From Patiria pectinifera (Eukaryota; Echinodermata; Asteroidea; Valvatida; Asterinidae), in NCBI GenBank assembly GCA_029964075.1, contig CM057133.1, positions 17,384,699-17,448,698 of the forward strand: DNA of 64,000 nt, read 5' to 3'. Shown here in pieces: positions 32,801-44,800 of the stretch (position 1 is the first letter of the stretch; each line of letters begins with the position of its first letter). A program made the position numbers and the translations under genes. The notes beneath the pieces are model-generated. The model saw only the letters and a program-made list of their open reading frames with translations, had not been told where the DNA came from and made no database searches.

Positions 32801-35800
32801 GAGCAGTACCAAGACCCACTCCAGCCTTACCATGCCTGATGTTTTCCGCCACCTGGCTGTTGGACTTTTCCGGCTTTTCCGTGGACCACTTCCGGCGCTG
32901 GGAGAGATGCTCTGGCACCAGTTCCCTCATCCTCAGCTTCCGGATGCAGATGGAGGCTGCTTCCGGCTCCAAGGCAATCAGGAGCTGCTCCGGGAAGGAG
33001 GGTGAGGCTATGCCCGCCTGAGAATAAAGACCCAAATTGGAACAGGAAAACTTAGAAATTTTGAAGCACAAATCTTTGTTGAGCAGTATAGGAGCAGTTT
33101 TAGTTCTAATTTCCTGACTCCCTTTTTGTTTGCAAATTATAGACTAATTTGACGCACAAAAATAAAAGCCATTTTTGAAGGTGAAACTACATCCGCCCGG
33201 CTGCTTGGTAACCCTATTAGTGGAAGGAGCCTGCAGTGCGTGCGTTTTACCTAAGCGCGACACGCGCGTCGCCTGGTGCCACCTCAGAAAATATCTGTCG
33301 CCAAATTACATGTAGTCTACAGAAAATGAAGGGATCTGTTTAACACTTAAATTCACACGGAATATTACCCATTCTATTTGAGAACGGCCTGGGAATGTTT
33401 GATGTTCACATACATGTATATGGGCAAATTTGGTTAATAAATGTGTACATGTACGAAATGCATGTCTACATGGGATAAAAGCCCTTTTTAGCTGGGAACA
33501 TAATGGGAATGAACAGGAAATCTAAACTTTAGAAAGGAAAATGAACGTCAGTTTTGGAATGCTTCCTAAGAAAGACACCCCTCATAAAATGTCGCACAAA
33601 AATGCACCAGCCAAATTGATAGTTAACCAGTTAACGCCGGAGGACGAGTAAACACGATCTTGCAATGTGTATTCGGGCGGGTGATGGGTTGAATCTTCAA
33701 ATTTTGATCTTGAACTTGTCATCGTACCAAATATGGCTCCGTGGCCGAGCCTCGGACTGTTCCAAAAGATGAAGTTATGGTGAAAAGTATCGTACAGATA
33801 ATGTACAAATGACTCCCAAAAAGTCAGTAATGTGGTTTTTGACTTAATTAAAAAATTTGGCCTATATCTTGTCTTTTTCAACAATGGTGTTTTTCGGCCA
33901 AAATTAAATCCCGGCTGCAAGTGGTTAAGGAATCTTTGCCAATATCTCCTAAAATAAAGATAAATTTCCTAAGGGTATCATAATACAAAGGAGCACGTAC
34001 ATGTAAGTATGAGTTAAAGCCAGTTTATGCTGAGTGCAAATGTGGATAAGACCGCAAACTTGTGTTGTAAAGGCGAGTATTTCCATTACAAATTCACAAA
34101 AGTGGAACACAGTCCAACTCTGGTGAATTTCGCCACGAATATTCAGTAATGTATGAACTGGCCTCATTACCAAAGGGGCATGTAAAGCCTTAGTTACCCT
34201 GTAAGCAGCTTCTCTCATAAACTGCTTAGCGGGTTGCTTCCAGATAGCAGGAACAGTAAGCACCCAGCGGATGTCACCCGGGTCAAACCGGCCGTCATTG
34301 GATTGGTCGCACAGTTCCTCCATGGCGTGCCCCCGGAAGAAGCACAGTGCATGCTCAAAGACCTTGATGGCGGGGAGTCTCTGTCCGTTGGCCGCGGCCA
34401 GCTCGGTCTCCAGGTTTAGATTCTGTGACAAAAAAATAAGGGAAAATTTGATTTAAAACAGGGTTTCACTGGAGGTACATGTAGACTTGCGCCTGCTACC
34501 TCTAGAAGAACAAACATACCGGTAGGCTGTGTCCGAAACAGGCTTCCAGACCTACATGTACAGCTACCCGGTTCGTCTATTGTCAGCGCGTCCCCGCGTA
34601 TTTCCAATGGGCGAAGATCTAGACCTACAGACCTGTAGCTCTAGACAGCTGATTTGGATGCAGCCTTAGTTATCAAATCCCATGTTGGAAAAAAATTGAC
34701 GGGATCAGGATTCGAACCTGCAACCTCTGAAATTCTGTACAGGTGTTCTGTTAGCTTATTCCCAATTGCGATATGAAACTGAAACCCTCTGGAAATGTGA
34801 AGAAATGTTCTATCAAGGGAGCTCTCCAGACTCACGTTTGAAAAAGTGGATGGAGTGGGATTTGAACCCGCAACCTCTGGTGCTCCATTAGCTGAACTGT
34901 ACAGACTACGGTAAGTGGGATTTAAAACTGAAACCCTCTGGAACAATGAACTGATGCTCCACCAAACGAGCTTTCAGGCCTTCTGTTGGACAAATTGACT
35001 TGAGTGGGATCTGAACCAGCAACCTCTGGAATACAGGACCGGTGCTCCATTAGCTAAACTGTACAGACTAAGTGGAATTTAAGACTGAAACCCCCTGAAA
35101 GCAGTAAACCATTTCTCTATCAAGCAAGCTTCTGTCATGCTTTCTGTTGGAAAAATGTACTTGAGTGGGATTTGAACCTGACACTTCTGGAATACTGCAC
35201 CAGTGCTCTGGCAACCGAGCTATCAAACCCCCATGTTGGCAGTGGCAAAAGTCAATTGTTTCTTTGTGGTTTATTTGAAAATTAAAATGTTATATGATCT
35301 GTTTAAAGAGAGCATCTACTCAAAAGAGATTTTTTGTAGTTTTGTGTGTTTAAGACACTGAATCTTATAGTAGATTATCCACATGTATGTATGTGTAAAT
35401 AAAGAACAATTTATTTCATTTGGCAATTGTGAGATTCTTGGAAAAACCCTCTCTTCATGTGTATACCAGTACATGTGTGTGTTTATCCTCCAAGTTCATG
35501 TAAGGCTAATAAATGATCTGTTACACAGTACCCTGTGGAGACATGGGTATAATAGGGAACAAAAGACTGAAGATGTCTCCACAGAACAATTTCTATGGAT
35601 TTTACGCAAAAACTAGGAATTTCCAAGGTGTGATGATCTGTCACAAATTGAAGTATTTTATGTAAGGGATATTGTAAGTCCGAATTTCAGCCCAGGAAAT
35701 TAAATCTGGTTAAAATAGGAGCATTTTGAAACTACACTTTCAAACTCAAAAACCTTAGTACATGAGAACAAAGAAATGACTCCACAAGGATACAAATTCC

Positions 35801-38800
35801 AGTATGCATGTTTTTATACACAATGTACCGGTATACCAGACATAAGACACTGTGTTCTTCTTTATGCACAGCATTGGCAAAGTTCCAACCAGGCAGTAGA
35901 GTGGGGCTGGAAATTCTAGCTACAACCATCACAGATGGTTGTTAATCATGGCCGATTGTGGGAGCGATAAATCACCATGGCGACCTGGGGGATGAGGAAT
36001 GCAGTCAGGGGCAACTGTTAAACCGCAAAGAGGGAGAAAAAGAAACTACTGGTAAAGAGGACAGAAGAGCGATCCAAAGACCAAACACCTGACAGAATGT
36101 CAACTCTTTGAACTTTTTTCCTACTTTTTAGTCACTGGGGATTTTTGGAAGGTCCAGGTTATTCGTTTGAGTCACTGGGGACTTTGGAAGGACCAGGTTG
36201 TTGATCCTTTGTCACGCTTTGTTACATTGTAGGGTCTTCAGTAAGGGAGGGGTGGGGGGAGTGATGTGGAATGCTCTCTATTTACTGTACAGTGTACTTT
36301 CATTACAGGTGCACGTCCCGCCCCAACCTGCCTCCCACTATTGGATTGTTAATCATCATTACTGCTTCTGGCCTATTTCTGTCTTTTCTGCAACTCCTGC
36401 TGCAAGTCACGTACAATGTATGCAATTTTTTTTTTTTTAAGGGCCCATGCAATGTACATTTTATATGCAATCCTTGAAAATACACCTTTGTGTCCCATTT
36501 AACCTTATTTTCAATTTCTGTTTTGCCATTTTCCAGGGTATTTTGGTGCCTTTTTTGTTTTTATGCTAATGCAAATTTCCATATTCATGAGCAAAAACTG
36601 TGACGTCTTTCCAGGCAGAAACCTCAATTTTACGGCTATTTCAACAAACAAAGTTGCTAGATTTTGGATATTTTGCTGTTCCATGTTTTGAATGAGCAAA
36701 TTTGGGTTCACAATTTGAACGAAAACCCTTAAACTGAACAGTGTCTTCCTGAAATGACATCACAGCAACAGCACCCTCAGTTGTTCGGAAAAGTGTAAAT
36801 ATGTACATGTGTAAAATGTTTAAAAAGTGCACTTTTAAATAAAATCAACCAAGAAAAGGGATGTCATATAGTTTTCATACATTTCAGAGGAGTAGAAAGT
36901 TACACAAAATGTGTTCCTAAGAACAGTTCATCGCATGGACTCTTTTTAAGGGAATGTCAAAACTTTGACGTTTAGGCGGAACATGCTATTCAGCAACCAC
37001 GTACATGTGCATGTTTCCTTAACCTGACCACGATTGGTGTGTTCCATTCTCACAGGTGCAGAAAAATGCTTCCTGCACATTTACACGTACCGTCCACATG
37101 TACAAATGTAGGTAACATTGCCACCCCCTAAATTATGAAAACCGCATGCCATTTATTCCCGCGTGATCTGAAAGTACCGGTAATGTGCACGCAGCTTTAT
37201 TTTCACTAAAGGAGTGCCAATGTGGATACTCCCAAATGCAATTCATCCTGTCAAAAATGTTGTACATGTTTTTGAACTTTGAGTACAATATACAGCACTT
37301 GTGTACCAGGTACATGCATGCAGTGGCGCACCCATGATTTGGCTTTGCTTTTGGGGGGGGGGGGGCTCACAATTTTTTGTTTTCAAATTTTTTATAAGTT
37401 TAACTTTTTTTCAAAAAATGTTGCCCAAAATTTTTGGCCGCAGAGAAAAATTGGGGTGTTTTTTTGGGGGGCAGGTCGGTGGCGCCACTTACATGTACAT
37501 GTACACCCCTATTATACTACTTGGGTGAGCCACTGCACGCATGTGCTTACTCCCACTGACAAAAAGAGTAACCCCCCCCCAAGAAAACTAAGAAGGAAAG
37601 TCTGTTTATTTTCAAATCTGATATTTTAGTTACAGTAGGTCAAATCAGGTCACACCAGTTTTCGCTTCTGATGATGTAGTAGGGTGTATTTTTGTTTGGA
37701 CCCTTCATTCCCAAACTAACATCCGGCCTTGACTGTGATGGGGCAGGGACCCTGGGATAAAATCAGGACTTCAGACAAACTTTCCAGAGGAACGAAGTTG
37801 ACCCCCCAAAAGTGAATGACCCAGAGGGTGATGGATGCCCGCCTTAGGAATGTTAAAAGCTTTTTCAGAGGTGGAAAGGTGAAAAGCAGATGTCAAACTT
37901 CTCTTTTTTCTAGAGATTACAGAGGATAGTGATGAGAAAATTTATTGTGAATCAATTTTCTCTCTTCTTCTGCTGGCAACAAGAGTCCTAAATCTTCTGG
38001 GGGACACTTTTAACTAGCGCACTCTTCAAAGAAACTGCTGGTCATTGACTCCTCTTCTCATAATAATTTGTAAACAGGAGTAGTGAAGTAAATTTCTTTG
38101 CCATCAATCACCAGCTTTAAAACTGTTTATGCACCCAAGCAATATTTTCACAAGGGAGGATAGGAAGTTGTTTATTTACAGGTGCTCAGTCTTTCAATTT
38201 CACAGGAAATGTTTTAAGTTTCTGGATAAGTTGGTGAGTAGAGGACAGCGAGTAGGGAAAGAAGTTCTTATTGGGCCTATAAACAGAATCTATTTCTTGC
38301 ATTTAAAAATTGCAACTTACATCAACCCCTGTAAAATGTTGAGAATTGAGCTTTTTTTCGTTCTTTTCAATTGTATTCTACCGTACATTACATTTGTATT
38401 TTGTCATATAAAAAAAGCTAAAGGAGCTGCCCAGCAAGTACAAAATATTGCTTTACGTGCTACATGTACGTGTAAGTGCAAGTTAGCTCAGCACCAATTA
38501 CGTGTACAATGTACCGTACATGCAATACTGTACAAACAGGTAGCACGAATTACCGGTATTGGCTTTTATACAATACCTGAATAAACCCCATAATCTAATT
38601 GGTGGGTTGTTGATCACGTCATTAAATTATTCATCCCAACCCACGGCCCGGCCGCACCGCAAAACTAGAAGTTCTATTCCATAATAAATAGAAATTCCAA
38701 GGCAGGGTCACAAAATTGGCGACTCTGACCAATCAGATGACGAGGATTTATTCAGGTGTTGTATAAAACAAATAATGAATGTTTCACATTCGTGCAATGG

Positions 38801-41800
38801 AAAGAATAATTTCATTCGGTGACAGATGGAGTGGTCCATTCCACACGATGGAATATTCCATCTGTCACCTCATGAAATTATTCTTACCATTGCACTCATA
38901 AACATTCATTACTTGTATAATTACCTGTTTTTCTTAAGCAGATTTTTTTTCTTGCTTAGCTGATTTCTTCACTGAATAACTCTATGACATTGGTGTCACA
39001 GCTCACAAAGGTCCTTGCTTTATGGTATAACTTGAAAGCTGACTACATTTATGGTAAGGAAAACTCTGTGCTTCAGAAAGGCAGATTGCATTCTCTACTT
39101 TATGCATCAATGCCAGTCAACCATAACAATTAAGAGATTGATTTGTGTTTCCCATGGAGATGGCCGGCGTTGACTTCAAAGTGTTTTTATTTTAATGTCA
39201 GACTCACAGTGACATTCTTAATGGATGTACCGGTACAAACATTTATCATTGGGCAAAAGCTGTTATGATAAAGATGAATTGACTGTCTGCATGCAGCATT
39301 TCCTGATCAATACATTGATTGATTTAATGCGGTTCGCTGGCCTCTCTCTATGGATTAACTACACAGCAAAACGTTTAATGCCTGCCGGTAAAACTGTTCA
39401 TTTATCCAATACTGTTCAAATGTAAATTATAAATCCATGTATTAGCCCCAGGCAGGGTTGCACTGGAGATACTTGTGATGAATCACAAGTCATCACAAGT
39501 CATCACAAGTCATCATAAGTCAATCACAAGTCCATCACAAGTCATCACAAGCCCATGATAAGTCAATCACAAGTCCATGATAAGTCAATCACAAGTCCAT
39601 GCTAAGTCAATCACAAGTCCATGATAAGTCAATCACAAGTCCATCACAAGTCCATGATAAGTCAATCACAAGTCCATGATAAGTCAATCACAAGTCCATG
39701 ATAAGTCAATCACAAGTCCATCACAAGTCCATCACAAGTCACCACAAGTCCATCACAAGTCCATCACAAGTCAATTACAAGTCAATTACAAGTCACCACA
39801 AGTCCATCACAAGTCCATCACAAGTCCATCACAAGTCAATCACAAGCCATCCAGTCTCTCAAGTCTCAAGTCACCTCACAAGCTACATGTATTCAAGTAG
39901 GACTCCCTCTGTATTTTTTGTGCCTCCTGTTACAGTTGTGACTTGATGTTCGAATTGACTTGTGATGTTCCTGTGACTAGACTTGTGATGTAGAATGTAC
40001 GCACACATGTACCAGTATTCTTGTGATCTATCAAGAGGACCTTGACTACAACACTAAGTCCACTGATGAATTTTTGATCCTCGGTTCAGACTGAGGGTTG
40101 CTTTTCAATTAAAAAACAGTCAAACCAGGTTTCTCAGATTTAACTTTTGAAGTACAATGTTTTAACAAAGGGTCCAAGCACAAGATCAAAGTGAAAAAAG
40201 AAATTCCCACCTTCAAAAAACAAAATACACTTCTGTCCATATTTTTAAACTGAAAGCCTTGTGAAAAAGAATCACTCCATTCAAAATAAAAAAGAGTCTC
40301 TAAGCATTAAACTAGATGCAAAGTTTGATCCAAAACAAAATGACAACGAAAAACTGAACTCTACAAATCATTTCCAGCATGGGAATGATAAAATGTCCCA
40401 AATGCATCATAAACAAAATAAAAACACTATGAAATGGCCATAGCAGTGGTCAAATCACCATGGACTCCAGGTTAGGTAATTTTATTTATTTGAAGGTGGC
40501 AGGGTAAACTCAAGTAACCTTTAATACAAAACATCTCTTTTTCAGGGATTTTGTGGTTTGAAGAAGGGGGGGGGGAGGAGGTGTGCTCACAGGTGAAAAG
40601 ATTTATTGGACAATTTCGCTTGTTTTTCAGCAGAGAGACAAATAGAATAGAGTGAGGCTATCACACCCCAAGGTGGCCACAGCCAATTTGCTGGTGGGAT
40701 TTATTGACAGAACCAGGAGGCAAAAGAGAGAAAATTAACTTGTTTTTGACTGGATCAGCTTGAAATAGAAATGGGCACTGGAGGATACTGCATGGAAAGA
40801 CCATCTGTCAGAGAGAAACCATGAAAAAAAAGGAACAAAAAAAAACCTCAAAAAAAAAAAAAACAAAGAGAGAGGGGGAAAATTCAAATTGCTAAGAAGT
40901 GTAAAATTCAATGTGGTTGCCTTACAATGTATGGTTGTCTTACAATTGATGCACGTGTACAGCACTTATACCGGTATGTGCTCATTAAAGGCCCAAAATT
41001 AATTTGGTGATGAGCCCTGCCTACTTTGGAACATGGAAAAAAAACATGCGCATCTTCCCAATCCACATGTGATTATACGTAAGATTTTTAGTCATGAATT
41101 TGACTGCATAGTCAAGGTAATGATTGTTGGAAAGTCACGGGTAGGGCTTGACCAGCACCGTCGCCAGCTCTGGACATTGGGGGGGGGGGAACAGTGCAAA
41201 CTAGGGGGACACACCACTAGAAAAAACACACACTTATACATGTATATAATTTTTATCGCCGATTGCGGGGCACGGCGCAGCCCCCCTGGCCCCCCCTCCT
41301 TGGCGACGGCCCTGGGCTTGATGGATCATCATTTACCACTATCAGTCATTTTTCCCCCACTGAAAATGGGCTTTTGTTTGGGACGATACAATGTACAGTG
41401 TAACAGTTCAACACTTTAAAATAAGTGAAACGTCACTTCACCAAGACATGGACAAAATATTGTGATTCGATCAAGCTAAATGAGTCGTTTGCTGTGAAAT
41501 TTGCCCAAGTTGAAATCTGTTCAACTTTTGCAAATTTGCAGCGTGGAAACTTGCCGTGACGTCACAACTTCGCGGACACATTTGCTAAATTGTACTGCAC
41601 ATGAACAGCTTAAGTACCACACACAAGGATACTTTTGGGTCGTTCTTAACAAGTTACAAATGTACATTGTACCTTGACAATCAAAGTAAAACCTTAATGG
41701 TAAAGACTTGAAATTACACAAATGCCTGCGATCCCACTAAAAAGCACTGATAATTATCATGGGACAAGTGGACAACACTTTAAAAACTTCACTGCACTAA

Positions 41801-44800
41801 AATCTCTGTCTGGTTTTGACCCATGGATCCTGGATCTTCCCACCAGACTTTTTACAAACAACTTTTCTCCCAATAGTTCAGCCGGGGTCACCTGAATGAA
41901 ATTCTTTTAAGTACTTACATGTACAGGGTGCTGTCTGTTAGTGTTAAAATTTGCTAAAATTGACATGACTTTGAAATGATTAGTGAACTAAAAATTGTAA
42001 ATTGAGAAGTTGTTTACACTGAAAAGCACTTTACAAGTGTGCAGGACATTTCCACACCCCTCTCAACAAAATGGATTAGCCTGCTTAACATATGGCTTTT
42101 CTAACATCCAAACTCACTCCCTCTCCCTGTTCATTGCAACAGCCAAGATTGACCTGAGTGTTGGATGCAAAGTACATGTATACTGTACATGTGTACATTT
42201 TATGTACTGTACATGTTATAAAGCCTGTAAGGTATGCAAGGCGTCTTTCGACAATTATTTGTACAATGCTTTCAAGAAGAAACGACACCCACTACTATAA
42301 AAACTTTTTGTGACCTTTTTCTCCCGGGTGAGGTAAATCATGTCATCGCCTCACCGGTCAAAAACTATTTAACTATGGGTGACATGAAATGCGAGAAAAG
42401 AACACCACCTAAAAATAGAGTCCGCCTACATGCAAAAATGTAGTCTACCGAAGAAAAAAAAACTGTTTCAATTTCTTTGGTTTGGGTGAAGTGTGGAGCA
42501 ATTTGGAGGTTGACAGATTTATTTCAATCATGCCACAACCAATAAAGGGATTTTCTCAGAAAATCAATTGTTCACTTGGTGGCTGCCTGAACTACGAATA
42601 ATAAAACAAAAACACATCAGCTCCATAGACAATCCAAGCTGCGTTAAAATAATAAACTTACAAAAAATAAATAAATAAATATAGGAAGAAAGTTAAACTC
42701 ACGCCTTAAAGAAATATTGAGTTTAGCATGTAATATTTACCGTGTTTAAAGTTCCCACAGTTTCTCACGTGTATTTTGACGCTTACATGTACTTTCTATT
42801 CTTTGAACAAATAACAATCAAAGGCTCATATGTACCGGTAATCTATCTTGAAGTAAAAAAAAAAATTACTAATAATAGACCATGGGAAAGGACAACAGTG
42901 ACACACTAAAACAACATACAGCCTTGTTCCGTAGTTGTAGGGACATACACTCGTCTACAGGTACAAGGTATTTGGACCGAAAACGCTGTGGGGACAGCAG
43001 AAAGTCCCCATATTTATTATTTGCACAACAATAAAAAAGTTCCCCATAACACGGTGTAGGCCAGGGCACAGCGCCAGACTACACACCAGGCATGCAACTG
43101 GGAAGTCACAAAAAAAGAGGAAATTCAAATCTTTCCAAGACTTTGTACAGTGTTTTTCTATTTTCAATGGCACACATGGGAAGTGAAAAAAGAGGAAATC
43201 AGCTGATCCGAGGAAAAGTTGCATGCCTGTACACACCCTTACCCCAAAATTAAAAGTAGGTCTTTGGCCACTGACCTCATGAGTCAAACAAACTAGTCAA
43301 GACCGGGACACAGTAGCCCCAGGGTAAACACTTCAAGTTTGGAGCAAGTCTTCCCTTGACAACCAGGCACAGGCAAATCCTGGTTTTTCACTTTCATTTC
43401 CACCCACCAACACTTCAGGGAAAAATAGGTGTTAAAATAAGATCAAATATTTAGTACTGGGCAATTTTTGGAATAATAAAAAAACAGCAGGGGAAGCGAT
43501 CAGTGGTGGAATTTTTTTCGGGGAATTCCACAGAGGATAAAATGCATAAGGGGCACGATTTGTAGAATTTTTGTTGTTGACAGATTGGGATGAAGACCAA
43601 CAAATTGGCTTTGCAGTTGCTCTTCTGTTCTGAGCATTCCACAAAAGTACAGGGGCGTAAGTGGTTGGCCACAGACAAGTGGCTGATTTCAATGTGAAGT
43701 ACAGCAAGTGCAATTTTCTGGGAATCTATCTTTCACATTTGCAATTTTTTTTTTTAACAGGACTCATTCCTTGCCAAGTCTGAAAATTTGCCCTCTCAGT
43801 TTGTGCTGTGTGCCCACTGTTTGACTCTCAGAGCTCCTACAAATGCAGCCTTTTGTTTTCAACTTTTCCATCTTCAGCCTAAAAAGTTGTTTTTCCCCGC
43901 TTCTTTACTGCGGCAGAATTGACTTTTGTTGAATTGTGTGATGTGTTTTGTCACAAGAAAGTTTATCATATGTTTTTGCAAAGGAGACACAATAAAATGT
44001 CAAACTTTGACATCACCTTGCTCTGTTTCTCTGCATCCTACTAGATCTTAGAAGTAGGAATATTTTGTTTAGGAGTCTCCTTCTGTGAAACTTTGCTGGA
44101 TGTATCTCCTGTCCTCCCCCCCCCCCCCAAAAAAAATGGGGCTTTAAAAGCATTGGAGAAGATCCCACCCTATCAAGCATGACCTTGGCATACCTGCGCA
44201 CACTCAAAATGTCAATCTTGGCCATAAACATCACTTGAGACATTTGATACGTTTTCTTCAAGTCTACTTGGGAAACACAAACTGTTTCAACTTGGCACAG
44301 GAAGTCTGCAGACATAACCCAGCCAAGTGACTATTGTTTGGAGAGGAACCGGTTCTGAGGCGAGCCAGAGGTTTTAAATTTAAGGTTTTTTTATTTTATT
44401 TATTAACCCTAACTCCCTGGGCACTTTTTGCTAGGATGCAACCTCCATCCTGCAAAATCCTCCAACTGCCTCCATGTAAAAATTGCATACAGCCTCAATC
44501 CTCCAAAATCATCCATTATTTCTTGAATGTGGTCATTGGAGGGGTGGCCACTTCCTCAATCCTGCAAAATCCTCCAGCAATCACTGTCATTAAGTTGAGG
44601 CAGAGCCAGTGACATCCTGGAGCAATGCGGAGGACTTCAAGTATAATCTGGGGCCAAATTTATGCATCGTTGATAGTGTGAAGGGTATGCGCCAACTACC
44701 TACAGTAGTTTGATCGAACCCGACCAAAACACCTAGATGATTTTCTCAGAACCACTTAAAGTTTTAAGCCTTTTCAATGGCTCAATGTTTTGAGAGAACA

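Noticed and set aside
38129..38584. 151-codon + strand ORF in intron 2
   Set aside because: No recognisable motifs, simple composition, and it runs into a palindromic repeat.
39473..39890. CRISPR-like array
   Set aside because: Units are short and lack unique spacers; eukaryotic minisatellite.
39676..39946. ORFs encoding HHKSITS repeats
   Set aside because: They are read-through of the CACAAGTC minisatellite.
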